The position numbers and the translations under genes were made by a program. From NCBI RefSeq assembly GCF_008974245.1, contig NZ_BBZI01000007.1, positions 515,629 through 579,628 of the forward strand: DNA of 64,000 nt. Direction: 5' to 3'. Shown here one piece after another: positions 51,176 through 59,784 of the stretch. Each line of letters opens with the position of its first letter. The stretch's first letter is position 1. Source of the stretch: Streptomyces abyssomicinicus (GTDB taxonomy: Bacteria > Actinomycetota > Actinomycetes > Streptomycetales > Streptomycetaceae). Below the pieces are notes generated by a model. It did not search any database. It was given only the letters and a program-made list of their open reading frames with translations, and had not been told where the DNA came from.

Positions 51176-51203
51176 CCCGGCATGGATTTCCATCCATGCC
51201 GGG
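51176..51203 (+). terminator. Perfect hairpin after the rhamnosidase gene
   Basis: Arms cccggcatgga and tccatgccggg (11 bp) with loop tttcca lie 29 bp past the stop. They should end the ABC-GH78 operon. The remaining 51204-51591 is A+T richer than its surroundings, holds the GH3 promoter presumably, and shows no gene. Confidence 0.75.
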
Positions 51204-51591
51204 CAGGCGTGTATCTCCGTGTCGTCGGACCGGCCTCATTCATGCCGCAGATGGGAGTCATCGCAATTTCGTATGGCGAGCCGTCGAGTGCTCGGCGGAT
51301 TACCGGCGAAATTCTGCACCGACCGTTGTGGATGACGCGTCGTCACAGGTCAGAACGCATGAGCTGAATTCATGGAGCTCGACGGGTTGACCCGATGAGT
51401 TCGCGGCCATAGCTTTTCGAATTGCGTGAGGTGCTGAGATCGAAGCACCTGAAACTCCTTGAGGTCCTCGCGGGACGCGGGCAGACCTCGAGGGAGAAAT
51501 TGAGCGCTCCGGCCAATTCCCCTGCAGCCGGATAACACAGCATCCGATTCCGCGGGCCCCGCCCGCTGTCCTCACTCTCCGGAGAGTCGCC

Positions 51592-54087
51592 GTGAATCGA
51601 CGCGCCTTCCTGTCCGCCGCCATCGCCACGGCCGCGGTCGCCACCATGAGCCCTGGAGCCACCATTCAGGCAATCGCCGCCACCGACCCCCGCGTCCTCG
51701 ACCGCGTCGACGCCGTTCTCGCACGGATGACGGCCGCCGAGAAGGAGGCGCTCGTCCGCTGTGACTTCGCCGCCCTCGCCCACCTCGGCATTCCCGCGCT
51801 GACCATGGTCGACGCCTCCGCCGGACTGCGCGGCGAGCGGAACGTCACCGCCTTCCCCGTCCCACTCGCCCAGGCCGCGGCCTTCGACGAGGACCTTGCC
51901 CGCCGCATCGGCGTCGCCATCGGCACCGAAGGACGCGCCAAGGGCTACAACACGCTCCTCGGCCCCACCGTCGACCTCACCCGCACCTGGCACTTCGGCC
52001 GCCAGGCCGAAAGCCTCGGCGAGGACCCGCTGCTCGCCGGACGGCTCGGAGCAGCCCTCACCACCGGTATGCAGAGCCGCCAGGTCACCTCCACCGTCAA
52101 GCACTTCGCCGCCTACACCCAGGAGGCGAACCGCTTCTTCACCGACACCGCGGTGTCCGACCGGGCCCTGCACGAGACCTACCAGGTGCCCTTCCGCCAC
52201 GTGATCGCCGCAGCCCCCACCACCTCGGTGATGATGGCCTACCCCAAGATCAACGGCACCTTCGCCACCGAGAACCCCGCCCTCTTCGACGACGTCAAGA
52301 ACCGCCTCGGCCTGCAGGGCTACACCGTCCCCGACTTCTGGGCCGGGAACGACCAGGTCGCCGCCGCCAGGGCCGGCATGGATCTCGCCGGACTCGGCCC
52401 CGGCGGCGTGAAGCTGGCACCCGGCGCACTCACCGACGGCTCCGTCCCGGCCGCGCGCCTCGACGACGCCGCCCGCCGCGTCCTCGTCACCATGTTCGCC
52501 AACGGCCTCGTCGACAACCCCGTTCCCACCACGCCGGCCCCGGACGTCAGCACCCCCGAGCACAAGAGCCTCGCCCACGAGGCGGCCCTCGCCTCCACCG
52601 TCCTGCTCGCCAACCGCTCCGCAGCCCTGCCGCTGCCCGCCACCCTCAAGACCCTCGCCGTCATCGGGCCGGCCGGAACCGACGCCCTCACCGGCGTCGC
52701 CGGATCCACCTTCGTCGACCCCGGCACCTGGACCACCCCACTCCAGGCCATCAAGGCCCGCGCGGGCAGCGCCGTCAAGGTCGCCCACGCCCAGGGCACC
52801 GTCGGCGACATCCCCCTGACCACCGTCCCCTCCACCGTCCTGCGCACCCCCGGCGGGGCCGCCGGCCTCACCGGCCGCTACTACGCCTCGGCCCAGCCCA
52901 CCGGCACCCCGGTGGCCACCCGCACCGACAGCACCATCGACTTCACCGGTGCCCCGGTCGACAACCTCCCCACGGTCTGGTCCGCGACATGGTCCGGCAC
53001 CCTGACCCCGACCCACACGGGCCTGCACCGCTTCTCCCTCCTGCCCGCGGGCACCGCCGTCCTCAAGATCAACGGCGTCGCCGTCGTCTCCGGCTCCCGA
53101 GGCACCCGCCGCTTCTTCCTCGGCACCCACGACTACCCCCTCCAGGGCACCGTCGAGCTCACCGCGGGCCGGACCGTCACCGTCGAACTCACCTACGACA
53201 ACGCCGTCGCCGACCCGGACAGCATGGGCCGGAGCACCTGCGGACTCACACTCGGCTGGCAGCCCGCCTCCCTCATCCCGGCCGCCGTCCAAGCCGCCCG
53301 CACCGCCGACGCCGCCATCGTCTTCGTCAACCGTATGGCCGGCGAAGCCATGGACCACGAGCAGTTCACCCTCCCCGCGGACCAGAACCAACTCATCACC
53401 GCCGTCGCCGCCGCCAACCCCCGCACCGTCGTCGTCCTGAACACCGACGGGCCCGTCGCGATGCCCTGGCTCGGCGACGTCGAGGCCGTCGTCCAGGCCT
53501 GGTACGGCGGCCGAGGCATGGGCACCGCGCTCGCCGCCGTCCTCTTCGGCGACAGCGACCCCTCCGGCCGGCTCCCCGTCACCTTCCCGGCCGGCACCAC
53601 CCAGGGTCCCGGCACCATGACCGCGACCTACCCCGGCAAGAACGCCACCGTCTCCTACGACGAGGGCACCGCCATCGGGTACCGCTACTACGACGCCAAG
53701 GGACAGCAGCCCCTGTTCCCCTTCGGGCACGGCCTGTCCTACACCACCTTCGCCCACGGCTCCCTCGAAGCCGCGTACGACGCGGTCGCCAGGACGGCCA
53801 CCCTCTCCGTCACCGTCACCAACAGCGGCAAGCGTGAGGGCACCGACGTCGTCCAGGTCTACGCCACCCTCCCGGCCGCGGCGTCAGCCGAACCGCGCCG
53901 CCTCGTCGCCTTCCGCAAGCTCACCCTCGCCCCCGGAGCGAGCCGGCGCATCACCTTCGCCGTCCCCGCCGACGACCTCTCCATCTGGAGCGCCGGCGCC
54001 TGGACGCTCGTCCCTGGCCTCTACACCTTCGCCACCGCCCGCAACTCCCGCACCGTCACCGTGCAGCGGGCAGTCGACATCAACTGA
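51592..54087 (+). CDS. Secreted GH3 beta-glycosidase with PA14 domain
   Basis: An 831-residue GH3 enzyme. The N-terminus MNRRAFLSAAIATAAVATM is a twin-arginine signal with an Ala-rich h-region and a cleavage region near ATIQAIAA. The barrel carries STVKHFAAY (K170-H171) and VPDFWAGND (D248 as the likely nucleophile in place of the more usual SDW). A PA14-like insert spans ~424-560 (LTGRYYASAQ...), the second alpha/beta domain has GGRGMGTALAAVLFGD near 642 and the fibronectin-III-like end is EGTDVVQVYATLP. It probably removes beta-glucosyl residues outside the cell. It is likely transcribed separately from the rhamnosidase. Confidence 0.88.
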   Translation: MNRRAFLSAAIATAAVATMSPGATIQAIAATDPRVLDRVDAVLARMTAAEKEALVRCDFAALAHLGIPALTMVDASAGLRGERNVTAFPVPLAQAAAFDEDLARRIGVAIGTEGRAKGYNTLLGPTVDLTRTWHFGRQAESLGEDPLLAGRLGAALTTGMQSRQVTSTVKHFAAYTQEANRFFTDTAVSDRALHETYQVPFRHVIAAAPTTSVMMAYPKINGTFATENPALFDDVKNRLGLQGYTVPDFWAGNDQVAAARAGMDLAGLGPGGVKLAPGALTDGSVPAARLDDAARRVLVTMFANGLVDNPVPTTPAPDVSTPEHKSLAHEAALASTVLLANRSAALPLPATLKTLAVIGPAGTDALTGVAGSTFVDPGTWTTPLQAIKARAGSAVKVAHAQGTVGDIPLTTVPSTVLRTPGGAAGLTGRYYASAQPTGTPVATRTDSTIDFTGAPVDNLPTVWSATWSGTLTPTHTGLHRFSLLPAGTAVLKINGVAVVSGSRGTRRFFLGTHDYPLQGTVELTAGRTVTVELTYDNAVADPDSMGRSTCGLTLGWQPASLIPAAVQAARTADAAIVFVNRMAGEAMDHEQFTLPADQNQLITAVAAANPRTVVVLNTDGPVAMPWLGDVEAVVQAWYGGRGMGTALAAVLFGDSDPSGRLPVTFPAGTTQGPGTMTATYPGKNATVSYDEGTAIGYRYYDAKGQQPLFPFGHGLSYTTFAHGSLEAAYDAVARTATLSVTVTNSGKREGTDVVQVYATLPAAASAEPRRLVAFRKLTLAPGASRRITFAVPADDLSIWSAGAWTLVPGLYTFATARNSRTVTVQRAVDIN

Positions 54088-54420
54088 CCGGATCGCGCCG
54101 AGCGCCGGTACGTGGAAGCGCTGGACAAGGCGAGCCGGGCCGCGGCCCTGCGTGCGAGGGCAGTCCGCCCGACCTGTGCCGTGTCCATTCCCTGCCCGGA
54201 ACGATCCATCCAGGGCCGGCGAACCCCCGGGGCGGTGTCGATCGGCCCTCCACAGCCGTGCGGAGGCGGTGGCCGCAGGAACGCGTGCGTGAGCGCGCTC
54301 GTCGCCCCGTCGGGGCCGACCGCAACCGGAGTCGGGCGGATCCACCTCGTCGACCACGATGTCGTCGAAGAGTCCATCCCCTGTGGGGGTGTTCGACGGG
54401 TGAGGTGGGTGAGGCGCTGT
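54088..54420. other. Gap after GH3 gene, no gene supported
   Basis: This 333-bp stretch separates the convergent GH3 and hypothetical genes. Frames on both strands are open by composition only. No clear hairpin or repeat was found. Confidence 0.5.
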
Positions 54421-54966
54421 CTACCAACGGTGCCAGACCGCGGCAGGTGCGCCGTCCCGCGCAACGGACGGGTCGTCGCCTGCGACGAAGAACAGGGCCG
54501 AGGTGACGATGCGGTCGCCGGCGCGCTGGGCGCCGATCTCAAGCTGGAAGCCGTCGCAGGAGATGTCGCCGCTGGGACTGAACCGTAGACCGGTGTCGTG
54601 CTTGACCGCGTGGGCTTCCATGTCCTGCGCGAGCTGCGACGGTACACGGCCGACGAGCCGAATGCCCTCGCAGCTCACCTGCGGACCGAGTCGCCCGTCG
54701 ACGCGGACGTAGGCCAGTTCTCCGTTCGTGGAGAAGTAGCACTCCACCGCCCCCTGGCTCATGGGCGTGTCCTGCTTGGAGAAACTCACGGGGTCCCACC
54801 CCGGGCCGTACCCGTCGAGCCGAGTGACGAAGCCGTGCGCGGCCAGGGCCGCGATGACCTCCCCCCGGTGCATGTCCATGCGCAGAGGACCCAGGGTGCG
54901 CCCGGGGAGGTAGTTCCAGTCATCCCGCTCCGCGTCCGGGAGTACCGGCCACATGTCTGTATCCAT
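54421..54966 (-). CDS. Hypothetical protein
   Basis: A 181-residue soluble protein that I do not recognise. It begins MDTDMWPVLPDAERDDWNYLPGR and contains GPLRMDMHRGEVIAALAAHGF near residue 25, YFSTNGELAYVRVDGR near 80 and FSPSGDISCDGFQLEIGAQ near 130, suggesting a small alpha/beta or SMI1-like domain. It has no signal or membrane segment. The start at 54966 is uncertain because the leader is poor; upstream in-frame sequence to 55437 overlaps the next gene and looks non-coding. Confidence 0.6.
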   Translation of the reverse strand: MDTDMWPVLPDAERDDWNYLPGRTLGPLRMDMHRGEVIAALAAHGFVTRLDGYGPGWDPVSFSKQDTPMSQGAVECYFSTNGELAYVRVDGRLGPQVSCEGIRLVGRVPSQLAQDMEAHAVKHDTGLRFSPSGDISCDGFQLEIGAQRAGDRIVTSALFFVAGDDPSVARDGAPAAVWHRW

Positions 54967-55124
54967 CGCACGATGATCGTCCACGCGGTTCACGTCCCGC
55001 GCATCAGGGGCCGGGGCGAAGCCCGGCTCCCAAGAGGCCGCCGGACGGGGCTCGGACAGCGTCACCACGTCACCACGCCTCCACGTCGGGCGTGGGCGTA
55101 CTGCGACCGAATGGGCGACGAGCG

Positions 55125-56306
55125 TCACTGGGTCAGATCGAGGAAGCTCCATCGTGCCTCGGGCAGGGCGCCGCTGAGCCACTTCCCACAGTTCTGGAGC
55201 ACCACCGGGCTCGAGGTGATGTGCTGGGTCCCCGTGTGAAGATCGCGCAGGAAGCGGTCGATCGGGCCGCGTCGGATCGCCGCCGAGCCCGCCCAGCGGT
55301 GGACGGTGCTGCCCACCTCCCGCGCGGTCGACGTCGCGTGGTTGAGGACGAGGCGCAGCAGGGTCTCCTGCTCCGTGGTGAGCGGGTCGCCCGAGTCGAG
55401 GGTGGCTTCGAAGTCGCGCCATGCCTCTGCCGCCCACGCCCGTGCGGCCCGGAGCCGGGCTTCCGCGGTCGCGTACTCCGCGTGGAACTGGGAGGTGTCG
55501 ACAGCGGCACCACGCGTTCCGGTGCGGGCCTGGGCGACCTCCTTCAGCTCGTCGAGCAGACGCCGTCCGACGCCCAGTGCCCAGCCGGTGTGCCCGATCG
55601 CGGCCATGTTGACCAGACCGAGGCGGTAGACGGCGCCACCGTTGACGGGGGTGGTCGTGGTGGCGAGGTAGGTGTACTCGTGCGGGACGTACACGTCGTG
55701 GCAGTGGTAGTCGATGCTGTGCGTCGCGCGCAGCCCGAGCACGTCCCAGTTGCCGTCGAGCGTCACCTGCGACTTCGGCATGGCGAGGACCCGCATCTCC
55801 CCGGTGTCCTCGACCTGGATCAGGCTGTGCACGTGCGTGGCGTGCGCCATTCCGGAGGCGAACTGCCAGTTGCCACTGACCAGGTAGCCGTCCTTCACCG
55901 GAACGGCCCGGCCGGGCCGGGTGCCGTGCCCGGCGACCAGCGCGTACTCCCCGCCGGCGACGTCGGGGAACAGGTCGGCCGCCGCGGCCTCCCCGATGAA
56001 GGCCGCAGTGGAGCCGGTCACCAGTTGCAGGGCGAACATCGTCCAGCCGGCCGCCGCGTCGTGGTAGCTGAGCCGCTCGACCGTCTCGATCAGCTGCAGG
56101 GGGGTGAATTCGAATCCGCCGAGGCTCTTCGGCAACTCCGCCCTGACGGTCCCCGCGTCCAGCAGGGCCCGCGCGGTGTGCTCGGGAAGTCTGCCGAGGT
56201 CCTCCGCGGCATCCGCGTCCGCGTCGAGCGACCTGCCCAGCGCGTCGATCCGATCCAGCAGCGCGGGCAGTTCCGGGCTGCGATGCAGCCGAGCCGTGGC
56301 TGTCAT
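55125..56306 (-). CDS. Acyl-CoA dehydrogenase-fold flavoprotein (group D monooxygenase-like)
   Basis: A 393-residue protein of the acyl-CoA dehydrogenase superfamily, closest in pattern to two-component flavin monooxygenases (HsaA/HpaB-like). Visible segments are RAELPKSLGGFEFTPLQLIE near residue 55, GYLVSGNWQFASGMAHATH near 138, VLGLRATHSIDYHCHDVYVP near 190 and RDLHTGTQHITSSPVVLQN near 360. The catalytic Glu of true dehydrogenases is not evident. It would need a flavin reductase partner, not found nearby. Start 56306 has GAGGTACGGC upstream. Confidence 0.82.
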   Translation of the reverse strand: MTATARLHRSPELPALLDRIDALGRSLDADADAAEDLGRLPEHTARALLDAGTVRAELPKSLGGFEFTPLQLIETVERLSYHDAAAGWTMFALQLVTGSTAAFIGEAAAADLFPDVAGGEYALVAGHGTRPGRAVPVKDGYLVSGNWQFASGMAHATHVHSLIQVEDTGEMRVLAMPKSQVTLDGNWDVLGLRATHSIDYHCHDVYVPHEYTYLATTTTPVNGGAVYRLGLVNMAAIGHTGWALGVGRRLLDELKEVAQARTGTRGAAVDTSQFHAEYATAEARLRAARAWAAEAWRDFEATLDSGDPLTTEQETLLRLVLNHATSTAREVGSTVHRWAGSAAIRRGPIDRFLRDLHTGTQHITSSPVVLQNCGKWLSGALPEARWSFLDLTQ

Positions 56307-56800
56307 GCCGTACCTCACCTCACCGTTGCTGATCGGACGTCATGTCACGTGCCGCTGGCGGGAGTTCTGGGTCCAGGCGAGGGTGGCCCGCCAAACGCGA
56401 TCCTCTCACGCGGGCGGTCCGTCGTCTGCCGAAGAGCCGTGAAGCGGGGTTCGCGGCCGTTGGTTCTGCACAGGTCGGCTGCGAGCGGAGCACGAACTCA
56501 TGGGCCCTGACATCGTTCAGGAGCCGACAATGAGCCGGGACGGCCCGCCGCCTGGGCCTTTCGCTACGGCGGTACCACCCTCACCGGTGGCCGCTCCTGG
56601 CGCCTTCCGGATCGGCCGTGCCCGTGGAGAGGGCGGTGCGCGTCGGCAGGGCGAGATGGGCGACGTCCGTGTCCGGGACCGGGTCGTGCCCGGGATGGAG
56701 ACCGTGGGGCTGGGTGCCCGCCCCGCCGAGCTGGTCGCCGCCGTGGACCTCGAGCGGACCGGCGACGGTGCGATCCCCGAACCGGGGAGGGCGTCGAGGT
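56307..56800. other. 494-bp gap, possible relic
   Basis: No intact gene is supported. A plus-strand frame around 56655-56810 (MGDVRVRDRVVPGMETVGLG onward) looks mildly protein-like, but it runs antisense into the neighbouring gene and has no recognisable domain. It may be a decayed gene start. Confidence 0.35.
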
Positions 56801-57703
56801 TCATCCTCTCCTGGAGTTCCAGGCCCGGGTCACGGCCTCGCGGAGACCCGCATCGTCGAGATCCCCCGGCTCGGCGAGGTCCGGCTCGACGGCGTAGTCC
56901 TCGAGCGTCAGGAACACCTGATCGAAAAGATCGGCAAGCGGCTCACGGATCCTTTCGCCGTTCGCCTGGGAGATCCGATGGTTCTCCCACCAGCCGCGTG
57001 CGAACTCCGGGGCAGTGCAGGGGCCTTGTGTGAACGCGGCGAGGAGCGCCAGCAAACGCGCTGCCGCGCTGTCCGGGGCGACTTCCTCCGGCCGGGACCA
57101 GGCCCGGTTCCGCGGGGGATGGGCGGCAGCGACTGCGGACAGGCCCGGGCGGCTTACTGAGACGGTTTCCGCGTAGCGGCCGAAGAGGGCTCGCGCCGCG
57201 TCGACGCCCTCACCGACGGCCGCCGTCATGAAGGAGACGGGGCCTGCGACGAGGGCGTGGCCCGCCTCCGGGAACAGGACAGCGCCCCGCAGGTCGGGCG
57301 TGACGAGCAGACTCGGCGGACGGATTCCCGTCCATTCCTCGCCGACCGCCAGGGAGACCGAACCGGTGGAGGTGCCGCCCCGGCCGGTCAGGTCGACATG
57401 CAGGATGTGCGCCGCCCCCATGGCACGGCAACCGGCCGTGATCCGGCGGGCCAGCGCCGCGCCGAGCTCCTCTCCCACGGGAACCGGGGCGAGCGTCTTG
57501 CCGAGCAGCCACCCCCGCGCGAAGGCGCCGTCCGCGTCCAGAACGGGCGTGGCGGCAATGGGCAGTTCTTGACGCTCCGGTCCATACCCCAGGGGCACCC
57601 CCGCCGCGGCGTCCGCAGCCCGGTGCGTCGGTCCCCTGCTGCCGGAGTCCGCCGGCACGTCGATGGCCGCATCGCCCGGGCGAACCCGACGCTCCCGTTT
57701 CAC
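56801..57703 (-). CDS. Protein with colicin-immunity-like C-terminal domain
   Basis: About 300 residues from the GTG at 57703 (a start at 57793 is also open). The N-terminal ~200 residues form an unrecognised alpha/beta region (GWLLGKTLAPVPVGEELG, HILHVDLTGRG, VGEEWTGIRPPSLLVTPDLRG described in part). The last ~85 residues, ALLAAFTQGPCTAPEFARGW, then GERIREPLADLFDQVFLTLE and EPGDLDDAGLREAVTRAW, resemble bacterial self-protective colicin-like immunity domains. The neighbouring genes do not include a recognisable toxin. It may be an orphan immunity protein. Confidence 0.6.
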   Translation of the reverse strand: MKRERRVRPGDAAIDVPADSGSRGPTHRAADAAAGVPLGYGPERQELPIAATPVLDADGAFARGWLLGKTLAPVPVGEELGAALARRITAGCRAMGAAHILHVDLTGRGGTSTGSVSLAVGEEWTGIRPPSLLVTPDLRGAVLFPEAGHALVAGPVSFMTAAVGEGVDAARALFGRYAETVSVSRPGLSAVAAAHPPRNRAWSRPEEVAPDSAAARLLALLAAFTQGPCTAPEFARGWWENHRISQANGERIREPLADLFDQVFLTLEDYAVEPDLAEPGDLDDAGLREAVTRAWNSRRG

Positions 57704-57990
57704 CTGCTCAAAGTACCCCGCCTGTGGTACCGCAGGTGTGGTGATTGGGCGGCAGGTGTCGGACGGGGGGTGGTGTCGGTGGCCGTGGGTCATCTGGTGA
57801 CCGTGGTGCGATCTGAGGGAGAGGGAGCGAGTTCTGCGGAGTTTTCGAGGCTCCCGCGGCGGTGTCGAGCTTGCGGCTACGGTGCGGTTGCCTCGCCGGA
57901 CTTCGGCGGACAGATGCCCTAGATGTCCGGACGACCTTCTGGCGCAGTTGCCAACCCCCGCCCAGCGAACAGCCCTTCTGAGGTGCCATC

Positions 57991-58555
57991 ATGACTTGCC
58001 GTCGACCGGTCCTCGGACCCCGCTCCCGCTCCGGTCCTGCGCTCGCCGCCGTCGTTATTGCCGTCCTGGCCCCTCACGGGGGCGGGATGTGGCGCGAAGG
58101 AAGAGACCAGGGACTACTCGGTTCCGGGCACCCTCTGCGGCATACGCGTCGACATCAAGGAACTCACTCCGTTCCTCCCGCCGGGGAAGAAGCTTTCCGT
58201 CAAGCCGGACGTCTCTCCCTCGTCGACCTGGTGCGATGTGTCCGTGGACGGGAAGCTCGCCGTCAGAACGGTGCAGAAGTGGTGGCAGGGTGGCCGGGAC
58301 ACGGCGTATTACCTTCGCAGCCAGACCCTCGACAGGGTGGAGGAAACTGCGGAGGAGGGGCGGTTCGTGTATTCCGGCTGGCAGGGGTTCGGCAGGACGG
58401 AAGACTGCGTCGACGCCAAGTACGAGCAGGAGCTGTACACCGGGATCCAGGCCTACGGTTCCGATCACAGGGACGCCGAGGCGGTGAAGCGTCTGATCGT
58501 GTCCTTCACGGCGGAGGTCGAGAAGTCGGAAGGGTGCGACGCGCGAGCGTCGTGA
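57991..58555 (+). pseudogene. Putative lipoprotein with frameshifted signal peptide
   Basis: The frame from ATG 57991 encodes a basic start and hydrophobic core SGPALAAVVIAVLA, and the next frame continues LTGAGCGAKEETRDYSVPG, a textbook lipobox and mature Cys. Joining them needs loss of one C from the four-C run at 58070-58073. The mature part (to 58555, ~150 residues) has paired Cys residues (TLCGI, TWCDV, EDCVD, EGCDA) and no domain I can name, though it resembles small Streptomyces lipoproteins. This could be a real inactivating or phase-variable shift or a sequencing error. Confidence 0.7.
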
Positions 58556-58746
58556 GGGGCACGTCTCGTGACCCCCGGTTTCGTGCCGGGCGCCCGGGCC
58601 TGCGGACCTCCGGCGGTGCCGTCGGAACCCGGCGGCGGAGGGGCGCCCCCGCTTCGGAGCGTCCTCCGCCCGCCGGGTCCGCGACCACGACCACGGTGCT
58701 GCTGACGGCGCGCCGGTCCTCGACCCTCCCGCGCGCCGTCGCGACG

Positions 58747-59784
58747 TCACGCCCGCACGCGACGGCGCAGTGCCGGGTCGGTGAGGGAGGGTGGGGTGTA
58801 ACCCCCGTCGCGCGCGGAGAGGTTGGTGCCCGGCGGGACGATCTTGTCGATGCGGTCCAGGACGTCCTGGTCGAGGCGGATCGCGTCCGCGCCCAGCTGG
58901 CTCTCCAGCTGCTCGAAGGTGCGCGGGCCGATGATCGCGGATGTGACCGCCGGGTGTTCGAGGACGAACGCGAGGGCGAGCTGCACCAGCGTCAGCCCCG
59001 CCTCCTCGGCGAGCTGGGCGAGCGCCTCCGCCGCGTCGAGCTTGGCCGCGTTCTCGGGGGAGGCGATGTCGAAGCGCTCGGTCTGACGCGCGGAGCGGCT
59101 GGAGACGGGCTGCTCCGCGCCCTTGCGGTAGCGGCCGGACAGCCAGCCCCCGGCCAGCGGGCTCCAGACGAGCACGCCGAGGCCGTAGCGCCCGGCCACC
59201 GGCAGCACCTCGCGCTCGACGCCGCGGGCCAGCAGCGAGTACGGCGGCTGCTCGGCGACGACGCGCTCCCGTCCCCGTCGCTCGGCGGTCCACTGGCCCT
59301 CCACGATCGCGGACGCTTCGAACGTGGACGTCCCGATGTACCGGATCTTGCCCTGGCGCACCAGGTCGGTGAGCGCGCCGAGCGTCTCGTCGAAGTCGGT
59401 GTCGGGCTCCGGCCGGTGCACCTGGTACAGGTCGATCCAGTCGGTGCCCAGGCGCCGCAGGCTGTTCTCGACCTCGCGGACGATCCAACGGCGCGAGTTC
59501 CCTCGCTCGTTGGGCCCGTCGCCCAGAGCACCGTGGAACTTGGTGGCGAGCACCACGCCGTCCCGCCGGCCGCCCGCGAGGGCCTTGCCGACGATGGTCT
59601 CGGACTCGCCCGCCGAGTAGACGTCGGCCGTGTCCACGAAGTTGATCCCCGCGTCCAGCGCCCGGTGGATGATCCGTACGGAGTCCTCGTGGTCGGGGTT
59701 GCCCCGGGCGCCGAACATCATCGTCCCCAGGCACAGCGGGCTGACCTTCACGCCCGTGCGGCCCAGATTGCGGTACTGCGTCAT
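58747..59784 (-). CDS. Aldo/keto reductase
   Basis: A 345-residue NADPH-dependent oxidoreductase. The catalytic tetrad is visible: Asp in FVDTADVYSAGESE near residue 49, Tyr in the same motif, Lys in VLATKFHGALG near 80 and His in LYQVHRPEPDTDF near 118. The C-terminal NADPH segment SAIIGPRTFEQLESQLGA lies near 280. It resembles the YajO/Tas-type AKR group. The ATG overlaps the ABC stop by 4 bp with GGAGAG upstream, so it is last in the LLM-ABC-AKR operon. The substrate is unknown. Confidence 0.92.
   Translation of the reverse strand: MTQYRNLGRTGVKVSPLCLGTMMFGARGNPDHEDSVRIIHRALDAGINFVDTADVYSAGESETIVGKALAGGRRDGVVLATKFHGALGDGPNERGNSRRWIVREVENSLRRLGTDWIDLYQVHRPEPDTDFDETLGALTDLVRQGKIRYIGTSTFEASAIVEGQWTAERRGRERVVAEQPPYSLLARGVEREVLPVAGRYGLGVLVWSPLAGGWLSGRYRKGAEQPVSSRSARQTERFDIASPENAAKLDAAEALAQLAEEAGLTLVQLALAFVLEHPAVTSAIIGPRTFEQLESQLGADAIRLDQDVLDRIDKIVPPGTNLSARDGGYTPPSLTDPALRRRVRA

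Noticed and set aside
56500..57033. Plus-strand open frame in the gap before the immunity-like gene
   Set aside because: Mostly Pro/Gly/Arg low complexity, overlaps the minus-strand gene and has no ribosome-binding site or domain.
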